Of a DNA stretch of 36,276 nucleotides, positions 25,025-33,328 are shown piece after piece. The stretch spans positions 1 through 36,276 of the forward strand of contig JAJFJB010000471.1 of NCBI GenBank assembly GCA_021774435.1, read 5' to 3'. This stretch comes from Alphaproteobacteria bacterium. Its GTDB lineage: Bacteria > Pseudomonadota > Alphaproteobacteria > UBA8366 > GCA-2717185. The notes beneath the pieces were generated by a model. It was given only the letters and a program-made list of their open reading frames with translations. It did not search any database and was not told the DNA's origin. The stretch's first letter is position 1. Each line of letters begins with the position of its first letter. Position numbers and translations under genes: made by a program.

Positions 25025-26896
25025 TCAGCGTCCGAACGCGTATCCCTGAGTTGAGCGTGCCGTTGCAGATGCCTTGAGCAAATTGCCGTCTTGTGCCACT
25101 GCACACATCCGTCCCTGCGCCCAGTTGTCTCCCACGGATACCTCGTGGCCAAGAGTTTTGAGTTCGTCGACCGTTTCATCGGAGAAGCGGCCCTCGACCG
25201 TCAGAGAACGTAGCGCCGCGCGTTTTGGATAGAACGATGCGGGGAAATGCGATGTGTTGAAGGTGGGGGCGTCAGCTGCTTCCTGTAGGTTCTGGCCGTG
25301 ATGAACATGACGCAGGAAAAATTGGAGCGCCCATTGGTCCTGACGATCCGCGCCAGGGGTGCCGAACGCCATGTAAGGTTTGCCGCCACGGTTCGCGAAT
25401 CCGGGGCTCAAGGTCGTGCGTGGCCTTTTCCCAGGGGCGATGCTGCCTGGGGTGCCTTCTTCCAGCGTAAAGATTTGGCCTCGGTTCGACAGGGCAAATC
25501 CGAGTTCTGGGATCGTCGGGGAACTACGCATCCAACCGCCACTGGGCGTGATCGACACCATGTTGCCCTTTCGGTCCGCGACATCGAGATGCACGGTGTC
25601 GCCGGTCGCGATTGATGCGGCAGGGGCTATATCTATGGCCGGTAAGAGCGAGCCATCCTCCTGGACTGACAGGCGTTGGCCATCAGCAAGACCATAGACG
25701 ACGGGGCCGCCGAACCCTTCAATGCTGCCCGGTCGGATTGCATCCGAAGCATTTTCGCTAATTAGGGCGCGGCGCTTTGCGCTGTAATCTTCCGATAGTA
25801 GGGTCTCCATCGGTACATCGACGAAATCCGGATCACCGTAAAATTTTTCGCGGTCGGCGAAAGCGAGCTTGGTGCTCTCGACCACGTGGTGGACGAAATC
25901 CGCGCCGTTGGGGTCCATCGAGGCGAGATCGAAACCGCGAAGCAGTGCTAGTTGCTGCAGGAAGACCGGGCCCTGGCTCCAAGGGCCGCATTTGAAGACG
26001 GTGTAGTCGCCGTAGTCGAGCGAGAGCGGCGCTTCCACGCTGGCAGACCAGCGTGCCAGATCGTCGCCGGACAGGAAGCCGCTGTGGCGCCGGCCGGACG
26101 TGTCGAGAAATTCATTGCCGCGGCAGAAGCTGTCGATGATGTCGGCTACGAATCCGCGATAGAAAGCGTCGCGTGCCGCTTCGATCTGTTTCTCTCGGTC
26201 GCTCCCCGCAGCTTCCGCCTCGCTCAGAATGCGTTCGAACGTGTCTGCAAGCACCGGGTTGGAAAAGAGTTGGTTTGGCTTGGGGACATTGCCGTTCGGA
26301 CAATAGACAGCGGCGGAACTTGGCCAGTGTTCGACGAAGAGATTCTTTAGCGCGTCAATTGTCGCCACAACGCGGGCCGCGATGGGGTACCCGTTGCGGG
26401 CGTGGCCGATAGCGGGCTCAAGGACGTCGCGCACCCGCATCGTGCCCCAGTCGCGCAACAGCAGCATGAAGGCGTCGAACGCGCCCGGCACGACCAAGGG
26501 CAGCAAACCCGCGCCCGGTACGATATCGAGGTCGAGATTGCGGTAGGCTCCGACGGTTGCTTTGCCCGGCGCAACGCCTTGGCCGCAGATGACCGACACC
26601 TTTCGCGTCTTGCCGTCGCACAGGATAATCGGCGCGTCCCCGGCAGGGCCCGCCATGGAGGGCTCGACGACTTGCAGCGTGAAGGCTGTGGCGATAGCGG
26701 CGTCGAAAGCGTTGCCGCCCTTTTCGAGAAGGGACATGCCAGCGGCGGTGCCGAACCAATGGGTCGAGGCCACCATACCAAACGTTCCCGTAAGCTCAGG
26801 TCGCGTCGTAAAGGGCGGTTCTCCCGGCAGGCGCTTAGCGGGCGGCGTAGCGCTGCCGCGAAAGAGGTGTTCGATTTCCTGAGCGGTTAGAGTCAT
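25025..26896 (-). CDS. ggt: Gamma-glutamyltransferase family protein
   Basis: A 623-residue Ntn-hydrolase of the gamma-glutamyltransferase family, which hydrolyses or transfers gamma-glutamyl groups of amides such as glutathione. The precursor should cut itself before Thr434 in TGDTVHLDVADRKGNMVS, giving large and small subunits. The segment matches the E. coli TTHYSVVD nucleophile site, except that the second Thr is Val435. GGNAFDAAIATAFTLQVVEPSMAG and PSGGWMRSSPTIPELGF are other conserved blocks. There is no signal peptide, so it is probably cytosolic, unlike classic periplasmic forms. ATG 26896 has TAGGA upstream. A remnant glutamine-synthetase-type tail ends 49 bases before it, and the gmaS-mgs genes lie further upstream on the same strand, so gamma-glutamyl amides made by such ligases are plausible substrates. 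Confidence 0.93.
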   Translation of the reverse strand: MTLTAQEIEHLFRGSATPPAKRLPGEPPFTTRPELTGTFGMVASTHWFGTAAGMSLLEKGGNAFDAAIATAFTLQVVEPSMAGPAGDAPIILCDGKTRKVSVICGQGVAPGKATVGAYRNLDLDIVPGAGLLPLVVPGAFDAFMLLLRDWGTMRVRDVLEPAIGHARNGYPIAARVVATIDALKNLFVEHWPSSAAVYCPNGNVPKPNQLFSNPVLADTFERILSEAEAAGSDREKQIEAARDAFYRGFVADIIDSFCRGNEFLDTSGRRHSGFLSGDDLARWSASVEAPLSLDYGDYTVFKCGPWSQGPVFLQQLALLRGFDLASMDPNGADFVHHVVESTKLAFADREKFYGDPDFVDVPMETLLSEDYSAKRRALISENASDAIRPGSIEGFGGPVVYGLADGQRLSVQEDGSLLPAIDIAPAASIATGDTVHLDVADRKGNMVSITPSGGWMRSSPTIPELGFALSNRGQIFTLEEGTPGSIAPGKRPRTTLSPGFANRGGKPYMAFGTPGADRQDQWALQFFLRHVHHGQNLQEAADAPTFNTSHFPASFYPKRAALRSLTVEGRFSDETVDELKTLGHEVSVGDNWAQGRMCAVAQDGNLLKASATARSTQGYAFGR

Positions 26897-26945
26897 ATCG
26901 TCCTACCGTGTTGGGCGCGAGCGCGTTAGTTTCGCGAGCCTTGCC

Positions 26946-27056
26946 TCAGCTGTCCAGTGTGTTAGTGCGCTTCCAGCCACCGTGTTGGCGCGAATAGTCG
27001 TTCCCTTCGCCGCTCATGATTCCCGCATAGGACGAGACGAATTTGTCGCCAAAATC
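26946..27056 (-). pseudogene. Remnant C-terminal tail of a glutamine-synthetase-family gene
   Basis: Read on the minus strand, 27056 to 26946 encodes about 36 residues ending GNDYSRQHGGWKRTNTLDS and a TGA stop. This aligns without gaps to the tail of the intact gmaS-like protein nearby (WNDYSRHQSNWELTHTLDT), with 16 of 34 residues identical by my count. The 19 bases TGGCGCGAATAGTCGTTCC occur in both copies. The frame is closed upstream by TAA at 27057-27059, and no start codon gives a useful gene. It is therefore the 3' stump of a lost second ligase gene that once stood just before the gamma-glutamyltransferase gene. The level of divergence argues against a recent copy of gmaS. Confidence 0.75.
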
Positions 27057-27064
27057 TTATTGCC

Positions 27065-27082
27065 ATCGGCGTTTGCGCCGAT
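27065..27082 (-). terminator. Candidate terminator hairpin after the LytS-type kinase gene
   Basis: ATCGGCG and CGCCGAT pair perfectly around a TTTG/CAAA loop, eight bases past the kinase stop. The downstream side has only a short interrupted T run, so intrinsic termination is possible but weak. Confidence 0.4.
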
Positions 27083-27089
27083 ATCCGTT

Positions 27090-28793
27090 TTATTCAACGT
27101 GAATTGTCCGCTCCGGTGGGAAGTGAAGGGTAACCTTGGTCCCCTGGCCGATTTCGCTTTCGATATTCAAGCAGCCGCCATGCAACTCCATAAGCGAATT
27201 GCAAATCGACAGTCCGAGACCGGTTCCATCATGGTTGCGTATGTGGCTGTCAGCGACCTGTCCGAATGGCTTCATCACCTTGGGAATTTCCTCGGCGGCA
27301 ATACCAATGCCTGTGTCGGTGACACTGATTTCCTGGCCGCCGGATTCATCCAACCGTGTGTTGACGGACACGCGGCCACCCGGCGACGTGAATTTCAGTG
27401 CATTGGAAAGCAAGTTCAGCATGATCTGCTTGAACTGGCGCTCGTCGGCGCGAAGAAATGAACATTTTTCCGCCCCGAAAAACCGCACATCAATGCGTTT
27501 GGCCTCTATACGCAATCTTGCCATCGAAATGGTGTCGTTTATCGCCTTGCTGAGATCTACCTTGCTATCTTCCACCGTCGCCTCGCCGGCTTCGATTTTG
27601 GAGATGTCGAGTATGTAGGTGATAAGTCCGAGTAGGTGTTTGCCGGACGCTTGAATCGCCGCCGCGTATTCCGAATAACGTGGATTGTTGTGCGGGCCGA
27701 AGACCTCATCCTTGATCGCTTCGGAATACCCGAGGATTGAATTGAGCGGCGTCCGCAATTCGTGGCTCATGTTGGCCAGGAACTCTGATTTTGCCCGGTT
27801 GGCAAGTTCCGCATGCTCCTTGGCGACAAGCAAACTCGCCTTGGTCTCGGCCTCTGCCGTGACGTCGGACCCCGTACCCCGGTAGCCTTGAAAAGAACCG
27901 TCGGGGGCGTACACGGGCTTGCCGCTAATACGAAAATGTCCGATGCCGCCGTCGGGCGCGACCAGGGTGTAGTAGAAATCCCGGAAGGGGAGGCGCTTCG
28001 TCAAGACCTCGATGTGCGTGTGCCATGTTTCGTCTTTGGGCCCTACGTGTGCAAACTCGTCCCGAGTCTTGCCAATGACGTCGTCGACCTCGAACGGAAA
28101 CAGCTGGAAGAAGCGGGGCGAAAGAAAGGTAAAGCGCAGCTTGGAATCCGTTTCCCAAATCCAGTCGCCCGACACCTCTGCCACGTCGCGAAAACGCGCC
28201 TCACTTTCAGTGAGTGACTTGCCTGTCTGGATTTGTAGTTCGATTGCGTGCAGCAGAGACCCAAGAAGGGCAGTGGCGGGCGTAAACGTCACGACGAGGG
28301 GTAGTGCAATGTTGTCCATGACCGTCCCCACCACGGTGTCTGGCAAGAAAGTGAACAGAAGAATTTCGACCAAATGAACCAGGAGCCCGAACGCCAGTAG
28401 CTGCCATACGCCAATTCTCAGCCAGCCGCGTTGGTAAGCATGACGATAGACAAGCCCGAGAAGCACGCAAGAGATGACGACGGAAACGCCGACCGGCGCG
28501 CCGCCTCCGCCAAGCCAAACGCGGTAGCCGCCCGCGATAACAGCGGCGATGCCGCCAACAATCGGACCGCCAAACAGCCCGGCCATGCTCAATACAACGG
28601 AGCGGGCGTCGAAGATCACGCCGGGTGCCGCTTCTATCGGCGTCTCCATGCCGATGACGCATATTCCACCAAACAGAACGCCCGATAAAATTCGGCCGAC
28701 AAGCTCTCCGCTTGACCACCGCCTCGCAATGAAGCCTTGAACCAAGCACAACGCCAATAAAAGGGCGACAGCCTTGGTAAATTCAATGACCAT
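27090..28793 (-). CDS. Sensor histidine kinase with 5TM-LYT membrane domain and PAS domain
   Basis: A 567-residue membrane kinase. Residues 1-190 form a LytS-type 5TMR domain; FDARSVVLSMAGLFGGPIVGGIAAVIAGGYRVWLGG is its signature, usually linked to sensing small molecules or envelope state. A PAS/PAC unit covers about 195-315, then His344 in FLANMSHELRTPLNSILGYSEAI, an N-box in MLNLLSNALKFTSPGG, and DTGIGI with GTGLGLSICNSLMELHGG. The C-terminus lacks a receiver. ATG 28793 has no clear ribosome site. The 114 bases in front of it are strikingly AT-rich and probably hold its own promoter. It lies directly downstream of the gmaS-mgs genes on the same strand, so control of or response to methylated amines is an inference from position. 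No response regulator gene is adjacent. Confidence 0.92.
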   Translation of the reverse strand: MVIEFTKAVALLLALCLVQGFIARRWSSGELVGRILSGVLFGGICVIGMETPIEAAPGVIFDARSVVLSMAGLFGGPIVGGIAAVIAGGYRVWLGGGGAPVGVSVVISCVLLGLVYRHAYQRGWLRIGVWQLLAFGLLVHLVEILLFTFLPDTVVGTVMDNIALPLVVTFTPATALLGSLLHAIELQIQTGKSLTESEARFRDVAEVSGDWIWETDSKLRFTFLSPRFFQLFPFEVDDVIGKTRDEFAHVGPKDETWHTHIEVLTKRLPFRDFYYTLVAPDGGIGHFRISGKPVYAPDGSFQGYRGTGSDVTAEAETKASLLVAKEHAELANRAKSEFLANMSHELRTPLNSILGYSEAIKDEVFGPHNNPRYSEYAAAIQASGKHLLGLITYILDISKIEAGEATVEDSKVDLSKAINDTISMARLRIEAKRIDVRFFGAEKCSFLRADERQFKQIMLNLLSNALKFTSPGGRVSVNTRLDESGGQEISVTDTGIGIAAEEIPKVMKPFGQVADSHIRNHDGTGLGLSICNSLMELHGGCLNIESEIGQGTKVTLHFPPERTIHVE

Positions 28794-28907
28794 TCAATAA
28801 TTCTAAAGTATGGTTATTATCGTGGTATTAAAATAAATACTGAAATTATTACCTTGTCTTTAATATTTTGTACCAGACGTTACTTTGACGTGTCTAATAT
28901 ATTGCTA

Positions 28908-30212
28908 TCACGTGTCCAGCGTGTGGGTCAGTTCCCAGTTACTCTGGTGGCGCGAATAGTCGTTCCACTCATCGGTTTTGATCTTTACATAGGCTGAGGT
29001 GAATTCCGCGCCCAACGCTTGTTTAAACACTCTGCTACGGCCGAGCGCGCGGATCGCGTCGATCAGGTAAAGCGGTAGTAACCTGGCCCGGGCCTTATGG
29101 CCGTCCGCGTACATGTCCAAATCCGAACGTTTGCCGGGATCGCGTTTGTTCTCAATGCCGTCCAATCCGGCCGCGAGATAAGCCGCTTGCATGATGTAGG
29201 GGTTGGCGGCGCCGTCGGCGAGGCGAAACTCGAACCGGCCGTCGTCGGGGGTGCGCACCATGTGCGTGCGGTTGTTGCCGGACCATGTCACCGCATTTGG
29301 CGACCAGGTCGCGCCGGAATTCGTGACCGGAGCATTGATCCGCTTATAGCTATTTACCGTTGGATTCGTCATGGCGCAGAGCGCTTCGGCATGATGCAGC
29401 ACACCGCCGAGAAACAGATGCGCTAGCGCGGAAAGGCCGAGTTCGTCTTTCTTGTCGTGGAAGAGGTTCTTCTTCCCGGTTTTGTCCCAGACCGAAATAT
29501 GGATATGACAGCCATTGCCGGTCAGATGGAGAAACGGTTTCGGCATGAAGGTCGCGCGCAGGCCGTGGTTCTCGGCAATCGACTTCACCATGAATTTGAA
29601 GAAGGCGTGCCTGTCGGCGGTTACCAAGGCGTCGTCATAATCCCAGTTCATTTCAAATTGGCCGTTGGCGTCTTCGTGATCATTTTGGTAAGGGCCCCAG
29701 CCGAGCGTCTGCATGGCATCGCAGATTTCCGCGATGACTTCGTAGCGGCGCATTAAGGCGGACTGGTCGTAACAAGGTTTGGGATCGATATCGCGCGGAT
29801 CGGAGATGTCGGTGCCTTCGGGATCGATGAGATGATATTCGGCCTCGACCCCTGTTTTCATCCGGTAACCTTGCTTGGCGGCGGCGGCGATCATGCGCTT
29901 GAGGACGACACGCGGCGCCTGCTCGACGCTGGCGCCGTTCATCACGAGGTCGCCAGCGACCCAAGCCACTTCGGGCTTCCAGGGCAGTTGCATGACGCTC
30001 GTCGTGTCCGGTACGGCAAACATATCGGGGTGGGCGGGGGTCATATCGAGATAGGCGGCAAAGCCGGCGAAACCGGCACCGTCCTTTTCCATGCCGGCAG
30101 CGGCGGATGCAGGCACGAGCTTGGACCGCTGCACACCTTTCAGATCGGTAAAGTTGAACAGAAAATATTTAACGCTGTTCTTCTTGGCAAAGGCTTCCAG
30201 CTTGCTGGCCAT
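28908..30212 (-). CDS. gmaS: Type III glutamine synthetase family ligase, gamma-glutamylmethylamide synthetase-like
   Basis: A 434-residue ligase of the GlnT/GmaS branch, which joins glutamate to ammonia or methylamine with ATP. The active-site blocks are KTGVEAEYHLIDPEG (ExE metal site), QNDHEDANGQFEMNWDYDDAL, GNGCHIHISVW and the arginine-rich NNRTHMVRTPDDGRFEFRLAD. The N-terminal FNFTDLKGVQRSKLVP and the run FAAYLDMTPAHPDMFAVPDTTSVMQLPWKPEVAW match GmaS/GlnT proteins rather than biosynthetic GlnA. GGGGAG precedes ATG 30212. It follows mgsC by 20 bases, and the full mgsA-mgsB-mgsC-gmaS order matches the indirect methylamine oxidation gene set. Rhizobial glnT-glxBCD clusters are close relatives, so ammonia as substrate cannot be excluded. 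Confidence 0.88.
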   Translation of the reverse strand: MASKLEAFAKKNSVKYFLFNFTDLKGVQRSKLVPASAAAGMEKDGAGFAGFAAYLDMTPAHPDMFAVPDTTSVMQLPWKPEVAWVAGDLVMNGASVEQAPRVVLKRMIAAAAKQGYRMKTGVEAEYHLIDPEGTDISDPRDIDPKPCYDQSALMRRYEVIAEICDAMQTLGWGPYQNDHEDANGQFEMNWDYDDALVTADRHAFFKFMVKSIAENHGLRATFMPKPFLHLTGNGCHIHISVWDKTGKKNLFHDKKDELGLSALAHLFLGGVLHHAEALCAMTNPTVNSYKRINAPVTNSGATWSPNAVTWSGNNRTHMVRTPDDGRFEFRLADGAANPYIMQAAYLAAGLDGIENKRDPGKRSDLDMYADGHKARARLLPLYLIDAIRALGRSRVFKQALGAEFTSAYVKIKTDEWNDYSRHQSNWELTHTLDT

Positions 30213-30232
30213 AACGCGTCTCCCCGTGTTTG

Positions 30233-31540
30233 TCAGTTTTTGCCTGGAATCCAGTCAGTGCCCGCGAGCGGTACCTGTGCCATGGCGGCGGCTTCAACGG
30301 TCAATGCAACCATGTCCTCAGGCTCGAGATTGTGCACATGCGATTTGCCGCAGGCTCGTGCCAGGGTCTGGCACTCCATCGTCAATGTCGAGAGGTAGTT
30401 CTGCAACCGGCGTGCGCCTGCTTCGGGATCGAGCCGTTTCTCTAGTTCCGGATCTTGCGTGGTGATGCCGACCGGGCAGCGCCCCGTATGACACATATGA
30501 CAGGACCCCGGTGCGGTACCGAGTGCGGCGTAATCTTCTTTGTAAATCGGCGCGTTGCAGTTCAGGGCCATAAGGGAAGCCATACCGATCGACACGGCAT
30601 CGGCACCCAGCGCCAACGCTTTGGCGACATCGGCACCAGTGCGGATACCGCCGGAAACGATGAGCTGTACCTTGCGATGCATATCCATTTCGCGCAACGC
30701 GTCGACCGCGAGCCGGACTGCCGGCAGGGTTGGGATGCCGACATCTTCGATGAACACGTCCTGGGTCGCCGCGGTGCCGCCCTGCATGCCGTCGACAACG
30801 ACTGCATCCGCGCCGGCCTTGACCGATAGCATGACGTCATATCGCGTGCGGGTCGCGCCGACCTTCACATAGATCGGCTTTTCCCAATTGGTAATCTCGC
30901 GCAGTTCGCGGATCTTGATTTCCAGATCGTCCGGTCCGGTCCAGTCGGGGTGGCGGCAGGCACTGCGCTGATCGATTCCGGTTGGCAGCGTGCGCATGCC
31001 GGCGACACGGTCGGTGATTTTTTGGCCCAGCAGCATGCCGCCACCGCCGGGTTTCGCGCCTTGTCCCACGACGACTTCAATCGCATCGGCCTGACGCAGT
31101 TGATCGGGCGTCATGCCGTATCGCGACGGCAAATTTTGATAGACCATGGTCTTTGAACTTTCCCGTTCCTCCGGCGTCATGCCACCATCGCCCGTGGTCG
31201 TGCTGGTGCCCATGGCCGTTGCGGCGAGACCGATGGCCTTTTTGGCATTCGCGCCGAGCGCGCCGAAACTCATCCCAGCAATCGTGATGGGGATATCGAG
31301 CTCGATCGGCTTGGACGCATGGCGCGCGCCGATCGTGACGTTGGTGTCGCAGCGCTCGCGGTAGCCTTCCAACGGATAGCGTGACATGGAAGCGCCAAGA
31401 AAGACGAGGTCGTCGAAGTTCGGTACGTGGCGCTTCGCGCCGCCGCCGCGAATTTCGTAGATACCTTCCCGGGCCGCACGGTGGATTTCCGAGATCACGC
31501 GCGGCGGGTAGGTGGCGGAGGTTTGATATTTGTCGCTCAT
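30233..31540 (-). CDS. mgsC: Glutamate synthase-like FMN subunit of N-methylglutamate synthase
   Basis: A 435-residue TIM-barrel protein homologous to the FMN domain of glutamate synthase. SFGALGANAKKAIGLAATAMGTSTTTGDGGM and PIYVKVGATRTRYDVMLSVKAGADAVVVDGMQGGTAATQ form the flavin and 2-oxoglutarate site. GGIRTGADVAKALALGADAVSIGM is the phosphate-binding end. CHMCHTGRCPVG carries the three cysteines of a [3Fe-4S] cluster as in GltB. The start ATG 31538-31540 follows AAGGAA and lies 13 bases after the mgsB stop; a longer frame to 31639 overlaps mgsB and is rejected. With MgsA and MgsB it should make N-methylglutamate from methylamine and glutamate. The equivalent Rhizobium protein is GlxD. Confidence 0.88.
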   Translation of the reverse strand: MSDKYQTSATYPPRVISEIHRAAREGIYEIRGGGAKRHVPNFDDLVFLGASMSRYPLEGYRERCDTNVTIGARHASKPIELDIPITIAGMSFGALGANAKKAIGLAATAMGTSTTTGDGGMTPEERESSKTMVYQNLPSRYGMTPDQLRQADAIEVVVGQGAKPGGGGMLLGQKITDRVAGMRTLPTGIDQRSACRHPDWTGPDDLEIKIRELREITNWEKPIYVKVGATRTRYDVMLSVKAGADAVVVDGMQGGTAATQDVFIEDVGIPTLPAVRLAVDALREMDMHRKVQLIVSGGIRTGADVAKALALGADAVSIGMASLMALNCNAPIYKEDYAALGTAPGSCHMCHTGRCPVGITTQDPELEKRLDPEAGARRLQNYLSTLTMECQTLARACGKSHVHNLEPEDMVALTVEAAAMAQVPLAGTDWIPGKN

Positions 31541-31553
31541 GCCATTCCTTCGC

Positions 31554-32237
31554 CTAATAGCTGCCGGCGTTGTCAATTTTGAAATTATAGAGCTGCCGCG
31601 CGGATCCGTAGCGACGGAAGTCACCGGCATTGGCGTCAACGCCTGCCTGTTTCAGAAGTGATTCCACATCGGACCGGTGCTCGGACCGCATATCTTTTTC
31701 TACGCAATCCGCGCCCAAGCTCGCGACCGTGCCGCGGACGTAGATCTGCGCTTCGTATAGAGAATCGCCGAGATCGGCGCCGACGTCACCGAGGACGACG
31801 AGCCGGCCCGCCTGCGCCATGAAAGCGGCCATATGGCCAACCGACCCTTGCACGACGATATCCGCACCCTTGAGCGAGATCGCGCAGCGCGCGCTGGCGT
31901 CGCCTTCGACAACCAGCAAACCGCCATGCGCGGTCGCGCCGGCCGACTGGCTGACATCGCCCCGGACACGCACCAAGCCGGACATCATGTTCTCCGCGAC
32001 ACCGGTCCCGGCGTTGCCATTTATCGTGACCTTGGCTTCCTGATTCATGCCGGCGCAGTAATAGCCCGCATGGCCTTCAATCGTCACTTCGATGGGATGC
32101 ATCAGCCCGGCAGCCAGGGCGTGCGCGCCGCCTGGATGGAGGACGCGGAATTCGGACTCCCCGTCATCGCCATCGCGCCTTTGGAGGCGCCGATTGAGGT
32201 CGCGTACCGCGACGCTGCTCAAGTCGATTGTCTGCAT
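31554..32237 (-). CDS. mgsB: GXGXG-domain subunit of N-methylglutamate synthase
   Basis: A 227-residue protein corresponding to the C-terminal beta-helix (GXGXG) domain of glutamate synthase. Repeating turns such as VTIEGHAGYYCAGMN, VTINGNAGTGVAENMMSG, VRVRGDVSQSAGATAHGG, IVVQGSVGHMAAFMAQAG and LVVLGDVGADLGDSLY are visible. In glutamate synthase this domain plays a structural, channel-holding role. ATG 32235-32237 begins four bases after the mgsA stop; GGGGA lies a little far upstream, so coupling to mgsA translation is likely. The open frame upstream to 32348 overlaps mgsA and is not real. It corresponds to rhizobial GlxC. Confidence 0.87.
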   Translation of the reverse strand: MQTIDLSSVAVRDLNRRLQRRDGDDGESEFRVLHPGGAHALAAGLMHPIEVTIEGHAGYYCAGMNQEAKVTINGNAGTGVAENMMSGLVRVRGDVSQSAGATAHGGLLVVEGDASARCAISLKGADIVVQGSVGHMAAFMAQAGRLVVLGDVGADLGDSLYEAQIYVRGTVASLGADCVEKDMRSEHRSDVESLLKQAGVDANAGDFRRYGSARQLYNFKIDNAGSY

Positions 32238-32241
32238 GGTT

Positions 32242-33141
32242 TTACGCTTGTCCCCAACTGTAGACGGTTGCCGGTTCCGGTTCCCATACCGTCGCACCGT
32301 CCACGCCAGGAAGCTGCGCGAGGGCGCGGAATTCGGACGCCATCGCAACCCAATCGTCGGTTTCAGCCATCACGGCGGGTTTGCAGGCAATTGGATCGCG
32401 CAGGACCGAAAAGCCTTCCCGTGTGCCAACGGCGAAAGTATAGAATCCATCCAGGTCGGCAATCGCAGCCTCCAGCGCCTCGGCAATCGTCGCGCCTTGC
32501 CCCAAGCGCCACGTCAGGTAACCGGCGGCGACTTCGCTGTCATTATCGGTTTGAAATGTGATGTTGGCATGATCGCGCAGCCAGTCGCGCAGGCGGTGGT
32601 GATTGGAGAGCGATCCGTTGTGGACCAGGCACAAATCGTCGCCGGTGTTGAAGGGATGCGCGCCCTCCGTTGTGACGGCGCTTTCCGTTGCCATGCGGGT
32701 GTGCCCGATGGCGTGGCTACCGGTGATCTGTGGTACGCCGAACCGCGAAAGAACGTCGGCCGGGAGGCCGACCTCCTTGTATATCTCGAGGCTGTTGCCG
32801 GAACTCATGATCCGCAGCCCTGGCCGGTTCGTTTCGATCCAGCGCCGCAACGTGGCCGCATCGGCGACAGCGCGCAAAATGGCATGGCTCGAAATCCGCT
32901 CGGCGGTGACCGGTATCTTAAGATCGCTTGCAGCGTCCGAGGCGACAGCATCCCAGTCAAATTCGGGGACGGGATCATAGAGCGTTACCTTGGCGCCCGG
33001 GGGCTCCCCGTCGCGGTAGATCGCGACACCGGCACTATCAGGGCCACGATCGGTCATTTGTTCGAGCATCGGTGAAAAATAAGCGCCCAACTGGACGCGA
33101 AATTCAGGGTTCTTGAGATAGAGGCCGACAATGCCACACAT
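32242..33141 (-). CDS. mgsA: Class II glutamine amidotransferase subunit of N-methylglutamate synthase
   Basis: A 299-residue Ntn-type glutaminase domain. The protein begins MCGIVGLYL, so Cys2 becomes the N-terminal nucleophile after Met removal. AIGHTRMATESAVTTEGAHPFNTGDDLCLVHNGSLSNHHRLR contains the glutamine-binding and oxyanion residues of class II amidotransferases. It corresponds to the amidotransferase part of GltB and to rhizobial GlxB. It is the first gene of the mgsA-mgsB-mgsC-gmaS set, so the operon promoter should lie in 33142-33328. ATG 33141 has only a weak GGA upstream. It lacks the flavin domain, which is supplied by MgsC. Confidence 0.88.
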   Translation of the reverse strand: MCGIVGLYLKNPEFRVQLGAYFSPMLEQMTDRGPDSAGVAIYRDGEPPGAKVTLYDPVPEFDWDAVASDAASDLKIPVTAERISSHAILRAVADAATLRRWIETNRPGLRIMSSGNSLEIYKEVGLPADVLSRFGVPQITGSHAIGHTRMATESAVTTEGAHPFNTGDDLCLVHNGSLSNHHRLRDWLRDHANITFQTDNDSEVAAGYLTWRLGQGATIAEALEAAIADLDGFYTFAVGTREGFSVLRDPIACKPAVMAETDDWVAMASEFRALAQLPGVDGATVWEPEPATVYSWGQA

Positions 33142-33328
33142 TTAGGGGTCCAAAATACGTCGTTGCAACGAAGTGCGCATTATGACCGGGAATACGGTTT
33201 CAGAAAAAAGAAAACCGTCTCATTGGGAAATCAAAGCACGATAAGGGGTGAATCTAAGAGCGGTCTCTGGGATTTGATCGCACGTGGGCGATAGTCTAGC
33301 GTTTCGCGGCACGAAAGATGAGGTCAAA
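33142..33328. promoter_or_regulatory. Divergent promoter region with two dyads
   Basis: This 187-base gap separates the minus-strand mgs operon from the plus-strand PrpF-type gene. It contains the palindrome CGTTGCAACG (33161-33170), about 20 bases before the mgsA start, and the hairpin ACGGTTT/AAACCGT (33194-33200 and 33212-33218) with an A-rich 11-base loop. Either could bind a regulator of the methylamine genes. I see no confident -10/-35 pair. Confidence 0.45.

Noticed and set aside
26946-28940. Kinase gene flanked by direct repeats of the gmaS 3' end, as after a site-specific integration
   Set aside because: The two tails are only about 47% identical in protein, and no integrase or attachment-like repeat longer than 19 bases is present.
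32092-33075. 327-codon plus-strand frame opposite mgsA
   Set aside because: It is antisense to a complete class II amidotransferase and has low-complexity content.
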